NCBI GenBank assembly: GCA_947302675.1
Contig: CAMYWI010000067.1
Span: 1-7,105, forward strand
Direction: 5' to 3'
DNA: 7,105 nucleotides
From: an uncultured Selenomonadales bacterium
Lineage (GTDB): Bacteria > Bacillota_C > Negativicutes > Selenomonadales > Selenomonadaceae
Shown here piece by piece: positions 1 through 6,884 of this stretch (position 1 is the stretch's first letter; every line of letters starts with the position of its first letter). A model generated the notes under the pieces. The model saw only the letters and a list, made by a program, of their open reading frames with translations. It did no database searches and had not been told where the DNA came from. The translations under genes and the position numbers were made by a program.

Positions 1-3000
1 CGGTGACGACGTAAACTCCATGCTCATTAGCCGTGCCGTCAAGTTCCGCGCCGCTGGTCATTGTCGTGCCGCCAGAAATGCCGTTGACTTCCAGTAGCCC
101 GCGCAGTTCTGCTTGTACGCGGTAGGTGTTGTCGCTCGACGTGAAATGTTCCGTGAAAACTTTGCCGACTAAAGATTCGTCCTTGTCGGCACGCTGTACC
201 GCTTCTTCGGTTAAGGTGCTTGCGAAAGTGAAACCTTCCTCCGCGCTCGTGACAGTGATACCAAGCGGAATGTCTTCGATAAGCTCGAAAACTTTCCCGT
301 CGACAGTAACGTTGCCCGTCTCTGTCAATACGAAAGAATTTCCTTCGCCAAAGCCCGTCGCCTCAACGCCCGCGCCCAAAACGACATTATCGGTTGTGAG
401 ACTTACATTGCCCGTGCCCGTGAAAGTCATTCCGTCATATGTAATCGTGTCGTAATCGCTGAGCACGACTTGAACGCCGTCGGAAGTCGTGGTGACGTTC
501 ATACCGTTGAGCGTATAGTTGCCTGCCTTTTCCAGCGTGAAGACAAATTCGTCGTCGTTGGCTTTGAAGTTGGAGCCTTCGGAAATAAGTTCGATAGCGT
601 CTTCCGTTTCTGTTGCGTAAATGTCGCTGAACGAGCCGTTTTGAATTTCAACCGTCGTACCGTCAAGATAATCAAGGACGAAAGTCGCGCCTTCGTTGGC
701 TGTGTAAACTGTTCTGTCGTCGGTGAATTGCAAGGAGGCGGTGCCGCCGCTTGTACTTAATTTAGTTGCCCACTCACCATAAACCAAAAGATCAGCCGCC
801 GCGCCGTCGGAAACCGTAACAAGTCCGCCGCTGTAGTTAATCGTGCCAGTGATTGACGAGAATTGGGCAACTTCCAAATCGCCCGTCGTCAAGGCAACTG
901 TCAAAGCGTCGGCTGTCGAAGGCGTAATCGATAAGCCGCCTTCGGGCGTGAAAACGATTGAGCCGCTCGCGTCGGTTAAGGCGGTTATCGTCAAGATGTT
1001 GCCGTCCTCGAAGACATTTCTAACAACGGTATCTTTGGCGAGAGTGATTGAGCCGTCGAGCTTGTAAGTGAGCGAGCCGGTCATATTTAGCGAAGTCGTG
1101 CGCGTCACGCCGTCGCGAGTAACGGAGAGTTCCAAGCTGCCGTCGTCGGTGCCGGGCGTGAAAGTAAGTCCGTCCGTACCAAGTGAAAGATTGCCGCCCG
1201 CCGCGTCGGTCGTCTTGAACTTTACGCTGTAATCGTCGCTAAAGGTAAGTTGCACTTCGGTATCTTTCGCGATATTCAACACGCCGCCCTGTTTAAGCGT
1301 GAAGGAGCCGCTCAAAACTTCCAATTCGGCAGTCATTGAGGCAGTGCCGGTGCCGATTTCCAGTTGCAAAGTTCCGTCGCCGGTGTTGGGCGTGATAACC
1401 AAGCCTTCGTCGACGATAGCAAATGCGCTGGTCGCGTCGCCGTTCGCCGTCGCCTTGAGAGTGTAGCCGCTGAACGCCATTTCGGTTGAGGTGCCGTCTT
1501 TAAGGGTGAGCGTTCTGTTCGTCGGGTCGAGGACAACCGAGCCGTCAACTGAAAGTGCGCCGCCGAAAATCGCGGTGTCGTCGCGCGTGACAACCAAGTT
1601 CATTGTGGAATATTCTTCACGCGGATAATTGATTGTGACTTTGCCGTCGTCGGAAGTTTCAAGCCCGACGATAAAAGTTGTGTCGGGCGTGGTGAGTTGG
1701 ATTTCATAGTTGGCAAGCCCAATCGTCGCGGTAGCGTTGGTTGAATTGTCTCTGTTGTAAACAAGCGCGAAAGTTCCTGCGCTCGGCAAGTAGCTTGTGG
1801 TGCCAGTCAGTCTGGCGGGAAGTGCAATGACGGTTTGCCCGTCGCGCACAAGCGACAGCGTGAAGTCGGTCGTGTTCGCCCAGTCGCAGTAGATTATGCC
1901 TTCGTCGTCGGTGCGTATGGTAGCGGAAGTGTCCTCAAGCGCGGTAACCTGCAGTTCAGAATTACCTTGCGCCATAGAAATGACGGTTCCTTTTTCAACG
2001 GAGAACGTGTTGTTTGTCCTGTCGAAAGTGAACGAGCCGCTTGTCGTGTCGAAGTCAAAAGCCGCGCCAATCAAGCCCATGTTCACGTTAGCTTTGCCGC
2101 CCGCGCAGGCTATCGAGTTTTCGCCGACTGTAAGCGTGACATTTTCATCAAGCGGCGTGTAGATAAAGTGTTCCCCAAAAGCTATCGAATCTTCGCCGAG
2201 TTGAACTTGAACGCCGTCGACGGTCGTCGTAACGTTCATGCCGTTGAGCGTGTAGTTGCCCGCCTTTTCAAGCGTGAAAACAACTTCGGCGTCGTTGCTC
2301 CTTAAGGTCGTTCCCTCAGAGACAAGTTCCGTGTAATCTTCAATATTCTCACCGTAAACGTCGGCATATGAACCATTTTGAATTTCCGTTGTCGTGCCGT
2401 CGAGATAATCCACTGTGAAAGTCGAGCCTTCGTTTGCCGTGTAAATAGTTCTATCATCAGTGAATTGAATGGAAGCTGTGCCGCCAGTCGTGTACAAATC
2501 AGATTCCCAACCGAAATAATATGAGATACGAGCCTTAGTGCCGTCTGAAGCCGTGATAACGCCGCCGCTGTAAGTGATTGAGCCAGTGATTGACGAGATA
2601 TTGACAACGTTCAAATCGCCTGTTGTCAAAACAATGTTGAGCGCGTCGGCAGTCGCGGGCGTAATCGTCAAGCCGGTTTGCGGATTAAAAGTGATTGAGC
2701 CGCTTGCGTCGGTCAGCGCGGTTATCGTCAAAACGTTGCCGTCCTCGAAAGCATTTTTAAGAACGGTACCTTTGGCAAGCGTGATTGAGCCGTCGAGCTT
2801 GTAAGTAAGCGAGCCGGTCACGTCGAGCGAAGCAGTCCGAGTTTCGCCGTTGCGAGTAACGGAAAGTTCCAAGCCGCCGTCTTCCGAGTTGGGCGCGAAA
2901 GTGAGACCGTCCGCGCCGATAGAAAGTGCGCCGCCCGCCGCGTCCGTCGTCTTGAACTTGACAATGTAATCGTCGGAGAATTTAAGTTGCAGTTCGGTAC

Positions 3001-4591
3001 CTTCGACGACGTTTAAAGCCCCGTTATCCCCGAAGACAAAGCCGCCGCTCAAAACTTCGAGGTCAACAGACATGGAGCCTTGCGCACTGCCCAGCGTAAG
3101 TTTCAGTGTGCCGTCGCCTTGTTGCGGCGTAATGGAAATGCCTTCCTCCGTCAAAGAAATTTTGCTTGCGGCATTTCCCGACGCGGTCGCAGTCATGGTG
3201 TAATTGTCAAAGGCAATGGAAATTTCCGTGCCGTCCATCAAGGTGAGCAAACCCGTTTGCAGGTTGAACATAATAGGACCGTTGACGGTTACATTGTTTT
3301 CAAAGAACGTTACAAGGTCGTCGTCGTCCGTCGTGGTTTCAAGAACGTTTTGCGAGGAGGTCGAGCCGTCACGTTTAAGAGCGATATTGAACGAGCCGCC
3401 GTTATTCGTGTCGGGCGTGAAGATTAAGTTGCCGCTATCGTCCGCCGCAATGTTAAAATCCATGCTGGAACCGCTACCAACGGTCGTGTTGCCGACAACT
3501 TCAATTTCCATTTCCAAACCGAAAAGTCCCAGTGCAATTTTGGTGCCGTCGCTGAAGGAGAATTTCTTCTCGGTGGTGTCGAAAGTGATTGTGCCGTCGG
3601 TGATGTTCAAGGAGCCGTCAAAAACTTTCGTGCCCTTTTTGCTGAGCGAAATATCCAAGCCGCCGTCGCCGCTACCGGGCGTGAAAGTGATTCCGTTGTC
3701 CGTCAAAGCAATAGCGGTCGTCGCCTCGCCGTTCGCGGTCACTGTCAAGACCGTGTTGTTCGGCGTCGTGAAGTTGAAACTCGTATCCTTTGCGAACGTA
3801 ACTGCGTGGTCGTAGCCGAATGTGATTGAACCGCTCGTGCACTCCAATACGCCGCCAAAAATCGTCGTGTCTCCGCGAGTGAGAGCAACCGTAAGCTTGC
3901 CGTCGCCCGTGTTGGGAACAAAAGTCATTCCGTCTTCGCCCAGCTCGAAATTCAAGCCCGCGTCGCCGTCGGTAGCGGTTGCCGTCAATTTGTAGTCGCC
4001 AATGTTGAGAACTTCGCTTGAGCCTTCGACGAGAGTCACGCCTTGTTGGTCGAAATGGTTAATAACCGTGCCGAGTTGTTCAAGGTTAAGTTCGCGGACA
4101 TCGTCGCCGTTGGTCAAGCTGAAGTAGCTGATTACGTGCTCGCTGTCGCTCGTCAGAGAAGTGCTTGTAAAGATGTAGGCGGAATCGGTTACAAAGTGAT
4201 TCTCGTTGCGCAGAATGAAATCGCCGCGTTGAGTGACAAGGGCGAGGTCGGAGCCGGCAGTTATATCAATCCTGCCGCCGTTGTAAGTGAAGTTGCCGCT
4301 GATAAACTCAATCGGGAACGGCGTTATCGAAATAACTTTGCCGTCACTCGTGGCAGTGAAATTAAATGCGTTGTTGGTCGCGTCGAAAGTGACAGTCGGC
4401 GAATTACTCGCGCCGCTGACAACCGCCGTGACTTTTCCGCTTGCAAGTCCGGAAACTTTTCCGTTGTCGTCGAGATTGAGTGTCGCCGCGCCGTCAACTG
4501 CTGTGTAAGTCACGCCGTCGAGCGTTTGACTTTCGCTCGCGTTGATTGTTTGCGTCGCGAACCTCTGTAGATCAAATTTAAAGCTTTTCAT
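1..4591 (-). CDS. Giant beta-strand-repeat protein with N-terminal FDLQRFA motif, C-terminus off the window
   Basis: I read this minus-strand frame from the ATG at 4591 to the left edge without meeting a stop: 1,530 complete codons, with the 3' end missing. The start is fixed by AGGAGGTG five to seven bases upstream and a consensus promoter. The protein begins MKSFKFDLQRFA and has no hydrophobic signal peptide and no membrane segment. The rest is rich in Asp, Gly, Thr, Ser and Asn, has only three cysteines that I saw, and alternates short beta-prone strands with DG/GDG turns. Units of about 78-96 residues recur, anchored by a G-[LI]-x-[IF]-x-P followed by a DG(G/T)L-type turn. A 361-residue block (436-796) returns as 1015-1375. 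Residues about 20-75 weakly resemble a bacterial Ig-like (BIG2) domain (GKVSGLASGKVTAV). The last ~150 visible residues leave the repeat pattern. I infer a surface or secreted adhesin-like filament. Export route, partner and exact family are not visible, and I do not recognise a named gene. Confidence 0.9.
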   Translation of the reverse strand, partial: MKSFKFDLQRFATQTINASESQTLDGVTYTAVDGAATLNLDDNGKVSGLASGKVTAVVSGASNSPTVTFDATNNAFNFTATSDGKVISITPFPIEFISGNFTYNGGRIDITAGSDLALVTQRGDFILRNENHFVTDSAYIFTSTSLTSDSEHVISYFSLTNGDDVRELNLEQLGTVINHFDQQGVTLVEGSSEVLNIGDYKLTATATDGDAGLNFELGEDGMTFVPNTGDGKLTVALTRGDTTIFGGVLECTSGSITFGYDHAVTFAKDTSFNFTTPNNTVLTVTANGEATTAIALTDNGITFTPGSGDGGLDISLSKKGTKVFDGSLNITDGTITFDTTEKKFSFSDGTKIALGLFGLEMEIEVVGNTTVGSGSSMDFNIAADDSGNLIFTPDTNNGGSFNIALKRDGSTSSQNVLETTTDDDDLVTFFENNVTVNGPIMFNLQTGLLTLMDGTEISIAFDNYTMTATASGNAASKISLTEEGISITPQQGDGTLKLTLGSAQGSMSVDLEVLSGGFVFGDNGALNVVEGTELQLKFSDDYIVKFKTTDAAGGALSIGADGLTFAPNSEDGGLELSVTRNGETRTASLDVTGSLTYKLDGSITLAKGTVLKNAFEDGNVLTITALTDASGSITFNPQTGLTITPATADALNIVLTTGDLNVVNISSITGSITYSGGVITASDGTKARISYYFGWESDLYTTGGTASIQFTDDRTIYTANEGSTFTVDYLDGTTTEIQNGSYADVYGENIEDYTELVSEGTTLRSNDAEVVFTLEKAGNYTLNGMNVTTTVDGVQVQLGEDSIAFGEHFIYTPLDENVTLTVGENSIACAGGKANVNMGLIGAAFDFDTTSGSFTFDRTNNTFSVEKGTVISMAQGNSELQVTALEDTSATIRTDDEGIIYCDWANTTDFTLSLVRDGQTVIALPARLTGTTSYLPSAGTFALVYNRDNSTNATATIGLANYEIQLTTPDTTFIVGLETSDDGKVTINYPREEYSTMNLVVTRDDTAIFGGALSVDGSVVLDPTNRTLTLKDGTSTEMAFSGYTLKATANGDATSAFAIVDEGLVITPNTGDGTLQLEIGTGTASMTAELEVLSGSFTLKQGGVLNIAKDTEVQLTFSDDYSVKFKTTDAAGGNLSLGTDGLTFTPGTDDGSLELSVTRDGVTRTTSLNMTGSLTYKLDGSITLAKDTVVRNVFEDGNILTITALTDASGSIVFTPEGGLSITPSTADALTVALTTGDLEVAQFSSITGTINYSGGLVTVSDGAAADLLVYGEWATKLSTSGGTASLQFTDDRTVYTANEGATFVLDYLDGTTVEIQNGSFSDIYATETEDAIELISEGSNFKANDDEFVFTLEKAGNYTLNGMNVTTTSDGVQVVLSDYDTITYDGMTFTGTGNVSLTTDNVVLGAGVEATGFGEGNSFVLTETGNVTVDGKVFELIEDIPLGITVTSAEEGFTFASTLTEEAVQRADKDESLVGKVFTEHFTSSDNTYRVQAELRGLLEVNGISGGTTMTSGAELDGTANEHGVYVVT
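467..1549 (-). repeat. Long internal repeat, second copy (protein residues 1015-1375)
   Basis: This is the partner of 2204-3286, in the same frame and of the same length. The most conserved stretches are FSDDY-x-VKFKTTDAAGG, TGSLTYKLDGSITLAK, LTITALTDASGSI and EKAGNYTLNGMNVTTT. Differences are scattered substitutions, many of them synonymous, so the duplication is not recent and has been kept in frame. The sequence between the copies (1550-2203) is a different set of more diverged units, so the two copies are not directly adjacent. Confidence 0.9.
850..3930 (-). repeat. Array of degenerate ~78-96-residue beta-repeat units
   Basis: Each unit carries a core of the form (D/E)-x-G-[ILM]-x-[IF]-x-P, then a Gly/Asp turn (GDG, DDG, EDGG), then L-x-[IVL]-x-[IL/V]-(T/S/K)-R-x-G. 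Later in the unit come a GS-(I/L/F)-T strand and often a DGT or KGT turn. The anchor prolines I could place are at residues 226, 305, 393, 489, 567, 645, 1068, 1146 and 1224. Spacing is 79, 88, 96, 78 and 78 in the first series and 78 and 78 in the last. Residues about 820-1000 contain further weaker units that lack the proline. There is no RTX nonapeptide (GGxGxDxUx) pattern. The regular period suggests repeated small beta domains. Confidence 0.75.
2204..3286 (-). repeat. Long internal repeat, first copy (protein residues 436-796)
   Basis: This 1,083-base block matches 467-1549 at a constant offset of 1,737 bases (579 codons). I checked the register at five separate anchor points along its length and found no net indel. 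It starts at the VNGPIMF segment and ends at DGVQV. It contains three of the ~78-residue units, with proline anchors at residues 489, 567 and 645. These are followed by a separate ~110-residue module containing YTANEG, DYLDGTT, EIQNG and EKAGNYTLNGMNVTTT. The match is strongest around 2781-2806, where 26 bases are identical to the second copy. Confidence 0.9.
4556..4591 (-). other. N-terminal motif MKSFKFDLQRFA of the giant protein
   Basis: The first twelve codons encode MKSFKFDLQRFA, after which the sequence turns directly into Thr/Ser/Asn-rich beta-type sequence. There is no hydrophobic stretch, so this is not a Sec or Tat signal. From memory, an FDLQ-x-FA start is common on Firmicutes phage major capsid proteins and also heads long repeat proteins in Negativicutes. 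That recollection needs a database search. A role as a sorting, assembly or secretion tag is inference only. Confidence 0.5.
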
Positions 4592-4594
4592 AAG

Positions 4595-4602
4595 CACCTC
4601 CT
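4595..4602 (-). promoter_or_regulatory. Ribosome binding site of the giant repeat gene
   Basis: On the minus strand this reads AGGAGGTG, a full match to the anti-Shine-Dalgarno sequence. Five bases separate AGGAGG from the ATG at 4591. It decides the start codon and implies strong translation. Confidence 0.9.
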
Positions 4603-4633
4603 AAAAAATGCCAAGTAGGTTTTCCAGAAAATT

Positions 4634-4662
4634 ATTATAATTCGCGGCGCGTCTAAAATCAA
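4634..4662 (-). promoter_or_regulatory. SigA-like promoter for the giant repeat gene
   Basis: On the minus strand, TTGATT (4657-4662) and a perfect TATAAT (4634-4639) are separated by 17 bases. Transcription would begin near 4627, giving a leader of about 36 bases that carries the ribosome binding site. The -10 match is 6 of 6 and the -35 match 4 of 6. With the perfect Shine-Dalgarno, this suggests a highly expressed product. Confidence 0.75.
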
Positions 4663-4698
4663 CCGTGCCTTAAATTTTGCGCGGCGTATTGCAAAATC
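4643..4698. repeat. Imperfect 18/19-base direct repeat between the divergent promoters
   Basis: CGCGGCG followed after a short gap by AAAATC occurs at 4643-4660 and again at 4680-4698, about 37 bases apart. The first copy overlaps the spacer and -35 box of the leftward promoter. The second overlaps the -35 box of the rightward promoter. It may be a paired operator or simple coincidence in a region where CGCGGCG-like strings are common. Confidence 0.3.
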
Positions 4699-4717
4699 TT
4701 TCCACGTGAAATAAAAT
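4689..4717 (+). promoter_or_regulatory. SigA-like promoter for the transporter operon
   Basis: TTGCAA (4689-4694) and TAAAAT (4712-4717) are separated by 17 bases; the matches to consensus are 4 of 6 and 5 of 6. Transcription would start near 4724, about 40 bases before the TTG at 4764. A CACGTG palindrome lies in the spacer at 4703-4708. I saw no obvious NiaR-type operator. Confidence 0.6.
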
Positions 4718-4748
4718 ACAAGCCGTTCGATTTTTGGTTGTAGCTTTT

Positions 4749-4754
4749 AAGGAG
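4749..4754 (+). promoter_or_regulatory. Ribosome binding site choosing the TTG start at 4764
   Basis: AAGGAG lies nine bases before the TTG at 4764. The upstream in-frame TTG at 4734 has no such site before it, and the TTG at 4755 directly abuts this one. It therefore supports 4764 as the start of the transporter. Confidence 0.7.
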
Positions 4755-4763
4755 TTGTTTGAA

Positions 4764-6107
4764 TTGATACTTGAACGCTTAGAACATTTACCGGTTGGCT
4801 CGTTCCATTACAAGCTGTTGGTTGTGACGGGGCTGGGCTGGCTGTTCGATTCAATGGACACGGGCTTAATCTCGTTCGTGTTGCCGATTTTGGCGAAGGA
4901 GTGGGGCTTGACGCCGGAGCAAATGGGCTGGATTGGGAGCGTCGGCTTAATCGGCATGGCGTTGGGCGCGGTGCTCGCGGGAACGATCGCTGATAAATTC
5001 GGGCGCAAGAACGTCTTCGCGGCGACGGTCATTTTATACAGCGTGTCAACGGGACTTTGCGCGATTGCGTGGAGTTACGAATCACTGTTGGTCTTCAGAT
5101 TTTTAGTCGGCTTTGGCTTGGGCGGCGAGTTGCCGGTTGCGGCGACGCTGATGAGCGAGTACGCGCCAAGTGAACTGCGCGGACGATTTATCGTCTTGTT
5201 GGAAAGTTTTTGGGGCGTCGGCTGGCTCGTGGCGGCGTTAATTTCCTACCTGCTTATCCCGAAATTCGGTTGGCAAATCGCGTTCGTCATCGGTGCGTTG
5301 CCCGCGCTGTACGTCTTTTTAATTCGCCTGCACATGCCCGAATCAATCCGCTATTTAATCTCGAAGGGCAGAGTCGAAGAGGCGCAGCAGATAATCTTGT
5401 CGCTTGAAAAACAGTTGGGCGTACCGCGCAGACCGTTCCCAAAAGATTTTGTGGAAGAGTCGACGCCGATTTTCAAGCTGAACGTGTTCACGCTGTGGGG
5501 AAAAGCCTTCCGCGTTCGGACGCTGATGCTGTGGCTGGCGTGGTTCGGTATCGTCTTCAGCTATTACGGAATATTCATGTGGTTGCCGTCAATCGTCTTC
5601 GCGCAAGGTTTCGAGGTCGTGAAAACTTTCGAGTACGTTTTGATAATGACGCTGGCGCAGTTGCCCGGCTACTTCGCGGCGGCGTGGCTCGTCGATGTAA
5701 TCGGGCGGCGTTACACCTTGTCGAGTTTCTTAATGCTGTCTGGTGTGTGCGCTTACTTCTTCGGGAACGCGGCGACGGCGAGCGAATTGTTGATGTGGGG
5801 CGCGGCAATGAGTTTCTTCAATCTCGGCGCGTGGGGCGTCATTTACACTTACACGCCTGAACTTTATCCGACGGCAATTCGCGCTTTAGGTTCGGGCTGG
5901 GCGGCAGGTTTCGGACGAATCGGCGGCATGTTGGCTCCGATGCTCGTTGGTGTGTTGTTAGTTCACGGCGCACCAATGAATTCAATTTTCGTGATGTTCG
6001 CGTCGGTCTTCGTCATCATCTCGGTAATCGTCTTGAGCTTGGGCATTGAGAGCAAAAAGAAATCGCTTGAGGAAATTGACGCCTCGCTGAAAATCAAGAC
6101 GACTTAA
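4764..6107 (+). CDS. niaP: NiaP-like major facilitator transporter (probable niacin uptake)
   Basis: This is a 447-residue, roughly 12-helix inner-membrane MFS permease. I choose the TTG at 4764 because AAGGAG sits nine bases upstream; the longer frame from 4734 adds ten residues without a binding site. Features seen: GLGWLFDSMDTG in helix 1 (about residues 23-34); MFS motif A GTIADKFGRKN (73-83) and its second-half echo DVIGRRY (311-317); GFGLGGELPVAAT (116-128); ESFWGVGWLVAALISY (147-162); a cytoplasmic central loop around 195-250; PELYPTAIRALGSG (365-378) and FGRIGG (383-388). These stretches closely match my memory of Bacillus YceI/NiaP, which imports nicotinate/nicotinamide for NAD synthesis. 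The substrate is inferred by similarity; related MFS members move aromatic acids or sugars. It is the first gene of a rightward operon, transcribed divergently from the giant repeat gene. Confidence 0.85.
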   Translation: MILERLEHLPVGSFHYKLLVVTGLGWLFDSMDTGLISFVLPILAKEWGLTPEQMGWIGSVGLIGMALGAVLAGTIADKFGRKNVFAATVILYSVSTGLCAIAWSYESLLVFRFLVGFGLGGELPVAATLMSEYAPSELRGRFIVLLESFWGVGWLVAALISYLLIPKFGWQIAFVIGALPALYVFLIRLHMPESIRYLISKGRVEEAQQIILSLEKQLGVPRRPFPKDFVEESTPIFKLNVFTLWGKAFRVRTLMLWLAWFGIVFSYYGIFMWLPSIVFAQGFEVVKTFEYVLIMTLAQLPGYFAAAWLVDVIGRRYTLSSFLMLSGVCAYFFGNAATASELLMWGAAMSFFNLGAWGVIYTYTPELYPTAIRALGSGWAAGFGRIGGMLAPMLVGVLLVHGAPMNSIFVMFASVFVIISVIVLSLGIESKKKSLEEIDASLKIKTT

Positions 6108-6110
6108 GGA
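6106..6110 (+). promoter_or_regulatory. Ribosome binding site of the DUF218 gene, overlapping the transporter stop
   Basis: AAGGA begins inside the TAA stop (6105-6107) of the transporter and lies nine bases before the TTG at 6120. This supports that unusual start codon and suggests translational coupling. Confidence 0.65.
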
Positions 6111-6119
6111 CGTGAACGC

Positions 6120-6884
6120 TTGGTTTATTTTTTGAAGTTCGGCGCGGCGTGGGTTTTGCCGCCAGGAATTTTTATCCTGCTTGCGTTGGCGTTGGCGGTC
6201 AAGCTCTTCCGAATTGACAAAAAACTTTCGCTGATAGTCTTAATCGGGACGGCGATATTTTACCTGCTGTGCACGAGTCTCGTCGCGGAAAGGTTAATGG
6301 GTTGGCTCGAAAAAACTTACACGCCGCCCGCGCCGATTGAAATTTCTAATGCAGATGTGATAGTTTTACTGGGAGGCGGCGCGATAAGTCAAGTACCGGA
6401 CGTTGACGGCGTGGGAGTTTTATGCGCAAGCCCGGCGAACAGACTTTTGACGGCGGTTAGGTTGCAAAAGATTTTGGGCGTGCCAATCCTCGTGAGCGGC
6501 GGACAAACTTACAGCGATTCGGGTGCGGAGGCTGAGATCTCTGCGCGAATTTTAAAATCTTTGGGCGTTCCCGAAGAAAAAATTTTGACAGAGACAAAGA
6601 GCGTCAACACGACGCAGAACGCCCGCTACTCCGCCGAAATTTTGCGCGAGAAAAATTTTTCAAAGCCGCTGTTGGTGACGAGTGCCTTTCACATGAGACG
6701 CGCCGTGCTGAATTTCAACCTGTGCGACTTCAAGCCGATACCTTACGCGACGGACTTCACGGTCGCGCACAACCCGACCTTCCACTACTCGAAACTTCGC
6801 CCGCGAGCAGAGGCTTTGCTTTTGAACGTGACAGTTATGCAGGAAGTCTTGCGGACGTGGGTCACTAAAATCTTTGGCGTATGA
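6120..6884 (+). CDS. Membrane-anchored YdcF/ElyC-family protein (DUF218)
   Basis: The product has 254 residues, begins at TTG, and is preceded by AAGGA and only a 12-base gap from the transporter. Two N-terminal membrane segments (about residues 8-30 and 37-54) are followed by a DUF218 domain (about 78-240). Family motifs seen are ADVIVLLGGG (78-87), ILVSGG (123-128), the conserved acidic E137, TETKSVNTTQNA (157-168, the family's E-x-x-S-x-N-T-x-x-N-A box) and LLVTSAFHMRRA (184-195). In E. coli, relatives such as ElyC and SanA affect envelope integrity and polyprenyl-carrier or peptidoglycan metabolism, but their chemistry is unsettled. The soluble domain probably faces outside the membrane. 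Length and two-helix anchor fit the ElyC type rather than soluble YdcF. Nothing in the sequence explains a link to niacin uptake. The family call is firm; the role is not. Confidence 0.87.
   Translation: MVYFLKFGAAWVLPPGIFILLALALAVKLFRIDKKLSLIVLIGTAIFYLLCTSLVAERLMGWLEKTYTPPAPIEISNADVIVLLGGGAISQVPDVDGVGVLCASPANRLLTAVRLQKILGVPILVSGGQTYSDSGAEAEISARILKSLGVPEEKILTETKSVNTTQNARYSAEILREKNFSKPLLVTSAFHMRRAVLNFNLCDFKPIPYATDFTVAHNPTFHYSKLRPRAEALLLNVTVMQEVLRTWVTKIFGV

Noticed and set aside
1333..1593. Minus-strand frame of 86 codons, and a similar one at 2302-2607
   Set aside because: Both are out of frame with the giant gene on the same strand and give Arg/Ser/Thr-rich sequence typical of shifted frames. 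They are shadows.
2204..3286. Repeats as a CRISPR array or mobile element
   Set aside because: The repeats are long, in frame, diverged and coding. There are no short identical repeats with unique spacers, no terminal inverted repeats and no transposase.
3204..3815. Plus-strand open frame of about 203 codons, and other plus-strand frames between 126 and 4570
   Set aside because: They lie antisense to the continuous minus-strand repeat gene, lack ribosome binding sites, and give Val/Ser/Pro/Lys-rich sequences without domain character. They repeat only because the gene opposite them repeats.
1..4591. RTX toxin or adhesin with calcium-binding nonapeptides
   Set aside because: Asp/Gly-rich turns are common, but the GGxGxDxUx nonapeptide periodicity is absent from the visible 1,530 residues. 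A C-terminal RTX region beyond the window cannot be excluded.
4703..4708. CACGTG palindrome in the rightward promoter as a regulator site
   Set aside because: A single six-base palindrome is expected often by chance, and its flanks (TTTC and AAAT) do not extend it symmetrically.
5210..5860. Plus-strand frames at 5210-5407 and 5495-5860, and minus-strand frames at 4808-5032 and 5575-5808
   Set aside because: All overlap the transporter, which has clear family motifs through its whole length. The alternative products are Arg-rich and show no domain.
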